In this document: positions 47,115 through 59,300 of the stretch, piece by piece
Layout of the letters: the number at the start of each line of letters is the position of its first letter
How positions within the stretch are numbered: the stretch's first letter is position 1
NCBI GenBank assembly: GCA_902729315.2
Contig: LR746268.1
Coordinates: 1,203,501 to 1,267,500, forward strand
Reading direction: 5' to 3'
DNA: 64,000 nucleotides
From: Spirodela intermedia
Lineage: Eukaryota; Streptophyta; Magnoliopsida; Alismatales; Araceae
The notes under the pieces: model-generated
Seen by the model: the letters and a program-made list of their open reading frames with translations, nothing else
What the model was told of the DNA's origin: nothing
Databases searched by the model: none
Made by a program: the position numbers and the translations under genes

Positions 47115-47861
47115 GTCCTTCTCATACATGACCTTAACCTCAGGCGCTCATAGCGATTGGAGAGGTGTCGAAGGAGGTACACAAGAGGAACCCGAAATAT
47201 TTACCTCACAAACCCATGGACTGCCGCAAGATCCTGCTCATTTCGCTGGGCACAGGGGGGGCGAAGGTCGAGAAGAGGTACAGCGCCCGGCTCGCGAGGA
47301 GATGGGGGGTTCTTGGATGGCTGCTCAATGGAGGGTCCACTCCCCTCGTTGAGATCTTCACTCAATCAAGCGCCGATATGGTGGACATCCACCTGTCCGT
47401 CGTGTTCCAAGCCCTCCGTTCTGAATCCAACTATCTTCGTATTGAGGTGCGTGAAGCATTCTGAAAACGACATTAACAGGTCTCGTTATCATGGCCTGTC
47501 AACTGGCATGTCAATAACATAACTCGTTCGAACACACAGGATGATACGTTGATGGGGAATGTAGCCAGTGCGGACATCTCTACCGAAGAGAACCTAGAGA
47601 ATCTGGTCCGGGCTGGGGAGGAGCTACTGAAGAAGCCTGTTTCAAGAGTAAATCTGGACACAGGAGTATATGAACCTGTTGGGAATGGAGAAGGAACCAA
47701 TGAAGAAGCCCTTACAAGGTGAGATCAATCCCTCAACGAAAAAGGTTCCAGTACTTCTCAGCGTGTTTTTCAAGATTTCTGATCGTTTTTCATTTTCACG
47801 ATGTAGATTTGCAAAGCTGCTCTCTGATGAAAGGAAGATTCGCCAATTGAGGCCTTTATAG
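45027..47861 (+). CDS. Patatin-like lipid acyl hydrolase with Ser-to-Gly change at the nucleophile, 7 exons
   Basis: Exons: 45027-45215, 45764-45945, 46066-46252, 46868-47029, 47144-47446, 47540-47718 and 47807-47861. All junctions are in phase, giving 418 residues. Domain order: oxyanion-hole loop DGGGIRG (42-48), the nucleophile elbow region [13 protein letters not shown] (74-86), [30 protein letters not shown], then the catalytic Asp in LIDGGV (Asp232) and SLGTG. Active plant patatins hydrolyse acyl groups from phospho- and galactolipids with a Ser-Asp dyad in GxSxG. Here residue 83 (45821-45823, GGC) is Gly, giving GTGTG, while everything else is intact. The pPLAIII group also has GxGxG, but this protein otherwise reads like the pPLAII type. 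It may be a pseudoenzyme or have altered activity. The exon 3 acceptor may be 46066 or 46069 (one codon). An alternative start is Met17 at 45075. A TATA box lies 63 bp upstream. Confidence 0.93.
45440..45465 (+). repeat. (CT)n microsatellite in intron 1 of patatin gene 1
   Basis: About 13 CT units inside the 548-bp first intron, away from the splice sites. Confidence 0.9.
46559..46709 (+). repeat. SINE-like segment with perfect 38-bp AT palindrome in intron 3 of patatin gene 1
   Basis: GGTTCAATCCC at 46603-46613 fits the RNA polymerase III B box (GGTTCrAnyCC), and a loose A-box-like TGGGTGAAAGGG lies 44 bases before it. Downstream, 46672-46709 is a perfect palindrome: GTCGGTATG, ten TA units, CATACCGAC. 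A tRNA-derived SINE is possible but not proven. Confidence 0.45.
47068..47111 (+). repeat. (CT)n filling intron 4 of patatin gene 1
   Basis: About 21 CT units take up over a third of the 114-bp intron and lie 33 bases before the acceptor. The tract effectively acts as the polypyrimidine tract of that intron, and its length is likely to vary between individuals. Confidence 0.9.
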
Positions 47862-48342
47862 GACAAAATTAAACATTAAACATTATTTTTCCAAAAGGAA
47901 ATCATTGTATATTGCTGAGAAGAAATGATTCTTTATACAAAAATAGAAATTCTTTATTCATTTGAAAATATAGTGTCTTTATTCAGAGTATCTCATCTCC
48001 AACTCTCTCTCTCTCTCTCTCTCTTTCTAAATGTGACTTAAGATCAAAAAAGACTCTTTTCTCCTCTTTAGGTACACACATCATCTCAATTTGTTTATAC
48101 CCATGGTGATGCTGCCAAACTAGATTATTTTGTACAAAGGATGTAATGAACTAGGACATGACCAAGGAAAGGCGGCTATATTTATTTACCAATGATGGCT
48201 ACATGAACAAAATGACCTTATCTTATAGAAGTACAATTTCAAGCATTATTGACAAAAATTAGGAATACGCAACCCAAAGGCTGAACCTTTTGCATAGGCA
48301 AAGGAAGTTGGTTGTGTTGGATATTAAATCTCTTTGAGTCAT
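47862..48342 (+). other. 3' flank of patatin gene 1
   Basis: The probable 3' UTR is AT-rich (47862-48000) and is followed by (CT)n at about 48002-48024. Near 48140 the frame GCNELGHDQGK recalls a retroelement zinc knuckle, but too little remains to assign it. Confidence 0.4.
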
Positions 48343-49986
48343 TGATAAGTTTTCATTATCATGAGTTAATAATTAGTAAATAATATTTTTTTAGCCTTAA
48401 ATCATGATAAATAAACTTATATTTATGTTAAAGTATGAAAAGTAGTTTTCAGTTGATTAGTGTGAATTTTTGGCTAATTATGTGATTTTCTAAAAATTTA
48501 TATAATTTTTATAGTCTTATTTTTGAGATAAATGAAGAAAAAGAAATAAAAATAAAAATATAGCAAAATGGGGGGACTCACTAACCACTTGGGCCCGCAA
48601 GAGGATCGGAAGCGCAGTCAAGGGGAGCCACAAGTAGGGGCTCGAGCAGCTAGGACCGATGGGGCACGTATGCGCCACTCTCCTTCCACATCACTAGTGG
48701 CCAACTGGTTGTGAGGCAAGGAGTGGTCGTACACATAGGAAAAAGGGACTCATTGCTTAGAAATGTGATATTAATATTTATTCATCCAAAACTTCAATGC
48801 ACAAACGATGTGAAACTAAACTCGTATCACACCTTCCCCCGAAGGCTTTGAAGGCGGGCAACCAATGTGGGTTCAAATCCTCCGAGAGCTAAAACTCGTA
48901 TTTTTTATCTGATTATCGCGACTTTCTTGTAGATTGTTGATGAAAGATTAAGCCACCAGAATCACTATATCATCGGCAAAAATCTTGTCAACGCAATTCG
49001 TGAAGCATTGTTACTAAAATTCTTGAACAATTCACGATAAAAGGATCGCAAATCTATCAAGTAAAGTATCTTTGATTGATCGATGAATAAACCGTCGTCA
49101 AGAAAAGGACAATCTACTAGGAGATGACTCGCCACCTCTTGAGAGTATACCGGATGCGATGAATAGCCTTCTCTTGCTGCGTGGACCTGAAGATGAAGCT
49201 CCCTAACACAAGCTCCACTTCTATTCAGCTCTTCTTTGTCGGGTGACAGTCATTAGAGAGCCGCAAAGTTGCTATTTTTCCACTCCGCTAAGTGACAGCC
49301 TCCGGAGATGATTCAATGACCCATTTCATTGATCTCTAGACTTCACAACGAGATCTAAAGATTGTCCACGTCATCCTTGTTCAAGGAAAGCCTTCGAGGC
49401 TGTAGACATTACATGATGATCTTCCCAAACGCTCAGGATTTTAGTACATCACTAACGCATCGCCACCATGAGGTCGTAACTCTATTTTTCTACTTTTAAC
49501 TTAATTTTTATTTCATTTAGTGATAATTTATGTGATTTAAATTTACCAGCTATACTTCATTCAATTATGATTTTCTCAGCTTTTATAAATCTTAATTTGA
49601 TCAATTAAATCATTTGTAATCACTTACGTAAGAATCACCAGATAGAACTCTATTTTCACCCAATTCGCATTCGTCAAGTGCTGATGTCATCCTGACATTT
49701 GCACCCTTATTTCCCTTTTTTATAAATTTTAAATATATTTATTTTTATTTTGTACTATAAAATTCATAAAAACTTATATTCTTTAAGTAAAATTCAGAAA
49801 AATTATTTAATATTATATTATATTTCTATGATTGATCTGAAAAATTATCACTATTTTTTAAAGTTTTATTAAATTATAATTTATATATTTGTTTAGAAAT
49901 ACTTCTCAATATCTAAAAATTAGTATTTTCTAATTTTATAAATTTTAAATTTACGTGATTTATTATATAATGACTAAGTCATGTCA
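48343..49986 (+). mobile_element. Solo LTR of the Ty3/gypsy family (copy 3)
   Basis: A 1644-bp LTR from TGATAAGTTTTCATTATCATG to AAGTCATGTCA, nearly collinear over its full length with copy 1 at 22382. Flanking 5-mers GTCAT (48338-48342) and ATCAT (49987-49991) differ at one base and are a plausible decayed target-site duplication. No primer-binding site or internal region follows. Confidence 0.85.
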
Positions 49987-49991
49987 ATCAT

Positions 49992-51435
49992 GTTCAGAGA
50001 TAATTCTATTAATGAATAAGAGTGGTAATCGATTTGAGAAATTATGAAATATATAAAATACGCTTACCAAACATTTCCAAATGAGATCCCTTTGGCAAAT
50101 CAAAGGGTTTATCTGCACATGGAATCAACTTTACCAATTTGTTTTACCAAAGGACAATGATAATTCTCTAAATTATATGATTAAAGATAGCAATTTTTTT
50201 TTTACACTTTATTTTGTTAAAATATATACATTGATATGATTTTCAGAAAAACAAAGTTTTATGCATTTACATTGATTTATTAATATTTATTTTTGAAAAG
50301 AAAATGTTAAATAGGATCGTGAGTTATGTTAGCTAAATATGAAGTTTTAATTATGGAATGCGTTGAGACATTTTCTAAATTTTATGTAAGTTTTGTATAT
50401 TATTTTGAATTTTAAGGGATTGTGTGGAGTTTTTAAGATATTTTTTGAATTTTTGTGAGTTTATTATGATGAAAATAAAATAAAATTTTAAATAATTATA
50501 TATTATTTTTTTATACTTGTTTCTTATCATAGCGGGTCGCTACTCAACCATTCCCGCGGCCCATGGCAATGGCTGATTTGGAAACTTGTCGAAAGGCTAA
50601 GTCGGGTTTTACATATATACCCATTTTTCCGTGAAAGTTTCTAATGTCGGACTGAATTTCGACATACCGCCGGTTCGGCGGGCATGGGTTCAGCGAGTGC
50701 TGGCCTAGACCGCTGGTTCAGTGGGCGCGGGTTCGGTGAGCGCTGACCCAGACTGCTAGTTCGGCGGGCGCAGCTTCGGTGAGCACTAGTTCGGCGAGTA
50801 TCAGTTGACCATTGACCCACTTGCCAAGCAGCTGACCTAGGTTTGGACCCTACATATTCTACAGGTTAATTCGTTCGACGGATTTACGGGCGGAAGACGG
50901 CGGAAAACTCCAAAAACTTTGGAAATGCCCGAAAAACTCTGGCACTGCCCGAAAATGACTGAAAACACTCGAAAAATCGTAGGAAATGCGGGAACCGATC
51001 AGAAAAATTGGAAAAATGTCAGAAAAATCAGAACTAAACGAATGATGATCTAAAAATTGTGATTTCTTTGTAAATACTTGTCAGATTGATCTGAAATATG
51101 AAATGATGCTTTGTTACTTATTAATGAATGATTATATATACTAAAAATGCCATTTTTGACAAGATTATTGGACTGTGAAATAAGAGTCAAATACTAAGAT
51201 AAAAAATAAGGAAAAAAAATTAAATCAAAACTAAATGATAGATTTTTAGATCTAAAGAAGGATAAAAGAGGCCCCTTGCTCCTCTAAAGGAGGATGATGG
51301 GCTGGAAGCTAGGAGGTGAGGAGGTACAAAAAGGCAAAGGAGAAGGCTATAGAGCAAAGGAACAAGAAAGAGCAGGGGGCTACAATCAGTAGAGTTCTTT
51401 GTATTTTTAATCTTTACTATTGTCTTATTTCATGT
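49992..51435. repeat. AT-rich sequence and a 43-bp tandem repeat
   Basis: AT-rich sequence to about 50520 has no gene. A 43-bp tandem repeat lies at 50667-50790: units start at 50667, 50710 and 50753 (partial), with consensus CCGCyGGTTCrGyGGGCryG followed by GGTTCrGyGAGyGCTGrCCy. After it, short CGAAAA/GGAAAA words recur from about 50880 to 51030. The rest shows nothing recognised. Confidence 0.75.
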
Positions 51436-53099
51436 CTTTTATGTTCTTTGGGTAACAGGTATTATGTTTACTAACTAGAAGGTATCCTCTAGATGAATAT
51501 ATTATGTTTACTAATTTAGATGAACTTGAATGTTTCCAAAAGGCAGTGGAAAGTGAGCATAAAAGTGAGTGGTTAGTACTTATGCAGGAGGAAATGGATG
51601 CATTGCAGAAGAACTAAACTTATGACTTCGTGCTTTTACCAAGGGGGAGGAAAGTATTAAAGAACAAATGGGTCTTTAAGTTGAAGACTCAAGAACATTA
51701 TTCACAACCTAAGTACAAAGTTAGGCTTGCTTTGAAGGGCTTCAGGCATAACAAAAGGTATTGCCTTTGATGAGATTTTCTTCCCAATGGTCAGAATGTC
51801 TTCTATACATGTTACTCTAGGTATGACTGCTAGTTTTGACCTATAGGTCGAACAACTAGATGTGAAGATAATCTTTCTTCACAGTGATCTACATGAGGAA
51901 ATATACATAGAACAATCATAAGGCTTCAAAGATGAAGGCAAAGAACATTGTGTGCAGGTTGAAGAAGAACTTGTATGACTTGAAGCAGGCTCCTAGATAG
52001 TCGTATGAGAAGTTTGATTCATTTATGATTAAAAATGGATACAAATGAACTGCCTCAGATCATTGTGTATACGTCAAGTGGTTTGGTGAGAACTTTGTTC
52101 TGCTCTTACTAGATGTTGATGATATGCTTATCTCGGAAAGGATAGATATATTATTAATAGGTTGAAGGAGTTGAATAAGTCATTTGCAATGAAAGTCATG
52201 GTACTAGCTAAGTAAATCCTCAAGATGTAGATCTTTCGTAATAGAAAAGCTAAGAAGATATGGCTATCACAAGAGAGATGCATCGAAAAAGTGTTAAAAA
52301 GGTTGGAGTAATGCTAAACTTGTTGGTTATCTTTTTGCTAATCACTTTAAACTTTGTTTAGAACAATGTCCAAAAAGTGATGAAGAGAAAGATAAGATGC
52401 AAAAAAATTCATATGCTTCAATAGTTGAAAGCTTGATGTATGTGATGGTGAACATGACACCAGACATTGCATATGTAGTGAGAGTTATGAGTACATTTAT
52501 TTCAAATATGGGGAAAGAAGATTGAGTAGTCATGAAATGGATATTTAGATATTTTAAGGGAAGCTCTAAAGTTTGCTTGTGTTTTAGAGATGGTCCAACT
52601 ATGCGAGCAAGATATATAGATGTTGATATTAGTAGAGATATTGGCACAAAGAAATCCACTTTAGGTTTTGTAGTTACTTTTGTGGATGAAGCTATGTCAT
52701 GGTGGTCTAAGCTGCAAAGGTGTATTGCTCTTTCGACCACAAACATTGACTATATTGCCACCATTGATATTTGTGAAGAAATATTATGGATGAAATAATT
52801 CTTGCTAGAATTAAGACTGAAGCAAAATGATTATGTGGTCTATTGTGATAGTCAAACTGTTATACACATGCAAAAATCCAACATTTCACTTCAAGTTGAA
52901 ACATATAGATGTTCATTACCATTATATCAGAAGTATAATGGAGAAACAGTTGCAGCTTTAGAAGATTTACATAGATGATAATGGGGCAGACATGATGACA
53001 AAGGCTTTGTCAAAGGAGTAGGAGGCTTGCCGACAGATGGTTGGTTTGGCTACACCTCGAGAAACATGGGACACCCTGTCCTTGGCTGAAGAGGGAGAT
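51436..53099 (+). pseudogene. 5'-truncated Ty1/copia remnant: RT and RNase H
   Basis: Conserved RT pieces: WLVLMQEEMDALQKN, KWVFKLK, FDEIFFPMVRM, VEQLDVKIIFLHSDL, EEIYIEQ, NLYDLKQAPR and LLLDVDDML (the YVDD box as DVDD). RNase H pieces: SLMYVMVNMTPDIAY, ALSTTNIDYIA and YCDSQTVIH. Several stops and at least one frameshift near 51760 are present. No gag, protease or integrase precedes it. A purine tract AAGAGGGAGAT at 53089-53099 stands at the expected polypurine position before the 3' LTR. Confidence 0.9.
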
Positions 53100-53705
53100 T
53101 GTTGGGCATGTGGGCCCTCTTATGGTTCAGCCCAAAAGATAAAAAGGAAAAAAGGTTTTTTCTAGGACTCATATCTCATGTGGGAATGCCCTTTTTGGGG
53201 CATTCGTACTTCATGATTTCGTGACATTTTTTGCTCTAGGTTATGGCAGGAGCTGCAGAGAACCTTGCTTGATGAAGCTAGGACGAGCAGAGAAGAAATC
53301 TAGAGCAGGAGGGGTGATGCTTTACTAGGAAGTGACCCAGGAGGGTGGGATTTCTCCCAAGAAGCACGAGGAAGAGGAGAAGGGGCTGGGCCTCTAGAGG
53401 ACAAGCATCACCCAGGAGGGGTGATGCTTGTCACATTTTATGTCTCCGTGATTTCTCTAGAATTCTGCACTAGCTGTTGAAAGAGACGTCTAGAGATCAT
53501 TTTCTTAGTGATTGAAGGTTGAATTATTTCATAATGGTCTCTTTGGTTATTTCATTTATTCAGTTGAAGGACTTTTACATATTCTTGGTGATTGCTTTGT
53601 CCAAAGGCCATTTCAAGCTTGCAATGACCTATAGCGTCCTTGTTTGTTTATATATATATCGTGTTTTCATGTTCTTCATGTACTTTCATTCCAACGTGAT
53701 CACAT
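53100..53705 (+). mobile_element. 3' LTR of the truncated copia element
   Basis: It starts TGTTGGGCATGTGGGCCC directly after the polypurine tract. The end is uncertain; a CA at about 53705 is one candidate. It carries a perfect 14-bp hairpin at 53400-53432. No 5' LTR partner was found. Confidence 0.6.
53400..53432 (+). repeat. Perfect 14-bp inverted repeat (hairpin) in the copia LTR
   Basis: GACAAGCATCACCC, a 5-base loop AGGAG, then GGGTGATGCTTGTC. A related word GGGTGATGCTTTAC occurs at about 53311, so part of the arm is duplicated upstream. Confidence 0.9.
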
Positions 53706-54640
53706 AGGCTAAACCTCAAGAGATTGTTCATTGACCTACTTTTATTGGGTCCGTCATGAGTGACCGATTGGATTTGATTGACTTTGAGAAGCGGACACGG
53801 CCATTTCATCTGCTGTCAAACTCAGGTTAATTGACTGATTCTACAAAATATACTAGATGCTCCCTCAGTTTTAAGTATGGTTTGGGAAGGGGGACATTTA
53901 TCAGCAGTTAAAATTGGTGGTGATCGCAGCAGCCTCGTGTTGTTTAGAGAGGTCGAAGATTTAATTTTTTTTCCTGAACAAGAAACATCAGGTATTTTAT
54001 AGATTTCTTAATGGTTATTAGAGAGGACGAAAGAGCCCCAGGATACCATCAAAACTGTTCATTCGTCTGGAAGGATTCTCATCGTGGTCTGGAAGGATCG
54101 CTATCCTTCTCCAAAGACTGTTTATTCGTGAGAAGTAGAAGATACCATTAATAGTTTGTCTAATGACTTCAAGAAGATACAATATAATTATTATGGAAAT
54201 TTCGTCACTTTTACTAGTATAAATGATGGATCATAGAAAAATATTATCAGAGAAGCGGTAGTGATGGCACAAAGGAGATTCGAGTAAAAGAAAAAGGAAA
54301 TAGCTGCAACTATCAAAACTTGATGTTAAACTTGTGCACCCTTGGGGGACCCCCAAGACAAGAGGAAGCCATTCCCAACGGCTGATACTCTTTTGGAACC
54401 TCAAAAATGCGAGTCTTTGAAAGAAAGCTCCATATTATCTTCGTTGATGAGAGGATGCACAAATATCCCTCCCTGACTCTTCTCATGTGTGAAAAAAAAC
54501 AAAGAATCAACTTTCAGTTCCATTGAGTAACATTTGGGCGTCAATAATTATCATTATTCATGGCCAGATAGTCTATTAACAAGAGGCTATTTTTTATTCC
54601 ATCAGCCCATTCGTCAGTATCAGGAATGTTAGCAGAGGGA
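53706..54640. other. Intergenic sequence, unassigned
   Basis: No coherent gene. Near 54340-54490 the plus frame reads GGPPRQEEAIPNG and later ERKLHIIFVDERMHKYPS, and an ORF also exists on the opposite strand. I do not recognise either. Confidence 0.35.
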
Positions 54641-54649
54641 AGAGGATAA

Positions 54650-55450
54650 GCTGTGAGGTGTGAGTCCTGGGAGGAGTGTGGTAACCGGACAGAGAGATGA
54701 GCAAAATGGGAAGGAATTGACCACCGGACAGAAACGAGAGGGAGAGAGGGAGGGAGAGAGAGAGAGAGGAGAGAGATTATTTTCCGATAGAGAGAGAGAG
54801 AGAGAAAGAGATTATTTTCCGATCACCAATAGTTAAGTATACAAATAAACGAATAAGGCCAGCTCTGTCTCGTTTAATGTGGCTTGCCTTTCCAAGCTGC
54901 CACATTAAATGCTCGCATATAATGGGAGAGGAGAAATGAAGTGCGAGGGTTAAATGGCCAGCCGGAAAACCGATTCTCACGAACTCAACGGCCGATTTAT
55001 GGGCTAAGTGGGCCACAAAGCGGAACGTTGCAGGCAGAAGAAGGGGAAATCGTTTGGTATGTTTTTTGAGATTTTTGTTGGCATGATTACTGAGGTGGCT
55101 ACGAGGTGCCTAAAAATAAAGGGTCTCTTCTTGTCGTTTGGGCTAACTAAGAACAACCCTTTCTACCTTTGTTCTACCATAGAGAGAGAGAGTGTTTAGA
55201 AGAGAGCTTCCAAGGAAGATCTTTTGGGTTAGTGAGTGCATTAGTGGGCCAAGATCAAAGATCTATTCTTTGGAATCTTAGAAGGGTCAAGATCATAAAT
55301 TTGTTCTCTGAGTTCTTGAAGAGTGATTTTCTTGTACTATTTTTCACATTAGAGCTTTCGTCGTCTACCCATGGACGTAAGAGGTAAATCTTTGAACCAC
55401 ATAAAATCATTGTGTCGATATTCTTGTTGTGAGTTGTTCTTTCTTCTACC
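54650..55450 (+). mobile_element. Probable copia-type solo LTR
   Basis: The part 55310-55450 (CTACCCATGGACGTAAGAGG, TTTGAACCACATAAAATC, TTCTTGTTGTGAG) has the look of the 3' end of Tork/Angela-like copia LTRs. It contains GA microsatellites at 54740-54802, with ATTATTTTCCGATmG repeated at about 54776 and 54812. No primer-binding site follows. The left border is not determined. Confidence 0.4.
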
Positions 55451-56300
55451 TTACTTTGTGTCGTGAGCATCGCTTTCGCTGACGTCCATATAAAACGTCT
55501 TTCACCAACATTCTGAACAACAGACCTGATGGTCTCTTCATCAGTTGAGTGTGTAGTAGATCCGCCGGAAGTTCTTGACGTGCCCCTTCGCTAACGGCAC
55601 CTCTTTCGTTAAAGGAGGGCAAAAGTACCATCGGTTCATTCCTTAGGTATGTACGGGGGAAGGTGCACTGTGACCCCATCCCGAAATGCAAAGCGCGCAA
55701 GTCGAACGGGAACCCGCTTTCCTCTTCAGTCGCTTTCTCCTCCGTCTCTGCCCTAAAGTCAATGGACTTTAGTAGGAGCCATCTACCCGCCCGACGGCGT
55801 TGTTAATGGCCCCTATGATGTCTCCGAGGGCGCCATTGGTGATAGTATGCCCAGATAATTAGGTTGCCGAGGACCGCCACTGGCGCCGTTGGATTCATCC
55901 TACCCGTCGTATCTCCCCAAGCTGCTGTGGTCCACCTCCACTGGTGGGCCAGGAGGCACTCAAAGGCGCTTCACCAAAGACTAGATGGGCAATATCCTGA
56001 GGACTTGCGTCGTGAGCTCGGTGATAAGCTTGACGGAGAAAGGAACCACCAAATTCTCCAGTATTTTTCTGGGGTACAGTTCCGGACACGGAGGATGCTA
56101 ATGGTCACCACCATGGCCACGGCCTTTTTCTGCAAGAATAACTCCTTCCCCCACGACAGGACGCGCATCGAGAGGACGATGACTGCATGGGGTCTATACT
56201 GCATTGCCACGAACCCTCTTTTCCTCTCTCAAATAGCCTACTTCAGTGACCTCAATAGGACGCAGATTCACATTGGAACGTAGTATGTATTTCTGTTTAT
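55451..56300. other. Mixed-composition region, possible decayed gene
   Basis: GC content is higher than in the surroundings, and long ORFs occur in both strands (plus 55864-56283, 139 codons; minus 55446-55700, 84 codons). The ORFs share no motif that I can name, and alternative frames are also open, so coding is not supported. Confidence 0.3.
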
Positions 56301-59300
56301 CACCATTCCTTCTAACTAGCTTGTCCACAAACCTGATATCAAAATCCTTACGTGAAGAGTGTTCTGATGCATTGGATTTGATGATCCATGATTTACCAAT
56401 CTAATTCTCATCTATGAAAGAAGTTTGTTCTAAGTAAATCACCTTGATCGTGACTCCTTGGATCCCTTATTGTCTTTTTCTGGAAATGATCTCCCCCCTT
56501 CGTAGGATTCAGTGATCAATATTCTCATCGAGGATCCAACTTGTACTATATCCTCGTTTTAAAACATTAGAAATCTTAGGGCTATAGGATCTTAGGATAT
56601 CGTAGTTATATACAGGCGTGCATCTTTCGTAATGAAGATGTACTCATGATTTGATCATGCGCGATAAGATGGCTCCAGGTGAGTCACCGACACTTTTTGT
56701 TTCTTCCACATAATTAATAAATATTTCATTCTGCCTCATCAAACTATAGTGAGCTATTTCCAATGCCTTGTTATTAACCAGCTGAATATTTTATTTTTTA
56801 ATTAAAAATGTGATTAAATTCATGTCAGCACGGATTTCACATCACTGAATAGAATGGAATTCCTTACCCGACAAGTACGCTTTTATATCGTCAAACTGTA
56901 TAAATTGCCCTCAAAATAGTGGCTTTCGTTGTCCATCTGATTTTTACCCCTTGAAATCCATTCTATCAGAGATCAATCCGAATTTCGCGCTATTTCTTTT
57001 AATTTCCTGCTGTACGTCTGTTGTTTAATTGCCCACTGAGAATATATGAGGGATCTAAGAAACTAGCATAATTCATAACTCAAGACCATCCACCTCTCCG
57101 GTCACCATCCCAACCCCCATCTCCGGCCCCCATATTGCTCCCCTCCTCCACCTCCCCTCCCAGACTAAAATATCCTTGTGTTGAAGCAGCGACTCCGCAC
57201 TCACGACAGCTTACCGCCGAATACACCACAACCCCCACTGGTTGCCGATGATGGCTCCTTATGGAAACCCTTAGGATCCTTTCTCCCCCGAGGCTCCCTG
57301 CAGTAATCGCTGCGGTACAAACAGGTTGGGAGGCTTCATCAGGCCTGGGTTGGGTCCAGGCCTTTCCAGAATCCGTTCTATTTTCGCCAATCTAAATTAG
57401 TCAACTCCTGTTTGTTTCGTATATCCCTCACCTTCATTATCTTATCCTTCATTCCTATTGATTAATAAGCTGATGGATTATTTTTTAAAAGTAATCATCC
57501 AGATTACATGCGTCGATTGAATGATAGTATCAAAGAGGGCTCCGTTGTCACCGTTTTCTGTAGCTTCATATACGAGTGAACAGTTCCCAGCGTCTGCCTT
57601 TGAATGCGGACGCGGTGGGAAGTGCTGTCATAGTCAATAGGTCGCACGCTTGGTGTCTTCCTAACCGCAAATATGAGGACAGTTGGCAAACATCCTAAAG
57701 TCTGCAAGGGCTCACCTGCAAGTCAAAATAAAGCAGGGGCGCCGGAATCAGAGAAAGGGTAGAGAGACTCTCTAGGACCACGCTCTTGGAAACGAAATGA
57801 GAGTGGGACTCCCTTGTTTTGTAAGCTTAAATGCAAGAGGATGAGGTCCCGTGCGAGTAATTTGTCCTTTTCCAACCCAAAATAATTGCTATCTTCGTCA
57901 AAACCCTTATACTAAGAAGGAGAACTTCTTCATTCTGTCTCTGATTTTTTTCCATAAACTTCCCAGCATATAATTTAGGTGAAAAAATTCAAATAAAATT
58001 AATACAGTTGTAATTTTTTAAAAAACTTATTTAATTATCAATAATATAAGAGAATGGGAGTTTTTTCCTTAATTAGATAAAGACAACAAATTAGATCAAA
58101 GACATTCGGCCAATTGCAAATCACTATTTTTCCAATGTTAGGTAGGATGCATTATTTATATCAAGTGCACCTGATTCTTCTCTCGCTTTATAATTTCTAT
58201 TTCTAGGAGAATAATTACTTTCCATTCCCTGAGGATTGATTACAAAGTGTATATGCTAACGATAGCAATGTATATATATAGGTGGAGAACAGTTGGATTA
58301 TGTTATTTTGTCACTTAAATGTGAGAATTATCTCCCAGCAGAAGGTTTTCAAGGACATGTTCCTGCATTTTATTTCCCAAAGAAGTGAAAATACCTCAGT
58401 AGAGTCATACACACTTGCGCCGATATGTTTCTCCATATAATAATTCCGAGGATAACTTTATTAGTACAAATGTGCATGGAACCACTTCTTTGCATTAGAT
58501 AAATATGAGTCGGGAGAGCAGGGTCATGAATATAACAGATGCCGATTCAATTAAAACATGTCACAAGATTTCAAGTTCAGGGATGACGAAATCAGAAGAT
58601 TTAAACTTCTTACGCAAGTCAATAACGCTTGGAAAGTAAATGATTGGCATGAACATGGAATGAAAGGATAGATTAGTTGATACTGGGCAGGAAGATGAAA
58701 ACTGGAAGTATTATTACGAATTATAGAAAATCTAGTTGACACGTCAGCGAGAGATTGGCGTCAACAACTCCGAACAGGTCGTAGTCACTCTTGTAAAGAG
58801 AATAACCTTTTTTAACCCCGTAAGGATTTGATGGAAGCTGAGAAGGGTCAGTTGGTGCAGTCATTCGACAGGCGTTCGGTAGGGTTTGTTCAACTCTGAA
58901 GATCTTCAAAGCCAATTCCGGCAGAAGCTTCATCATACCTAATGTGTAGTCCAGCTAGCCAGAAAACCTTTTCCTCCCCTCCCTCCTCCAGTGTGTTGAC
59001 CCGACTTTCCGCGGTTTAGAACGAATATTCACGCGGTAATCCGTGAACAAGGTCTCCACTCTTCCATCCAGCTTTTAGCGTTCACCGTCAGATTTTGTTT
59101 TCAATTAAGGTCGTCAAAGATGAGGGCGCGACACTCGATCTTCACACGTAATCCAACCTTCCAATCAATTACATCATCTCCATATCTACACTTTGTCGGG
59201 CATATTCTGCTATCTTATTATACCATGGGGTGGATCCTCCTAAAAATCTCTTGAATAGAAGGGCACGGAAGCTATTCACCTACCTCTCTCTCACAGAAAC

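Noticed and set aside
55864-56283. 139-codon plus-strand frame
   Set aside because: No domain recognised, overlapping frames on the other strand, no splice partners; not enough to call a gene.
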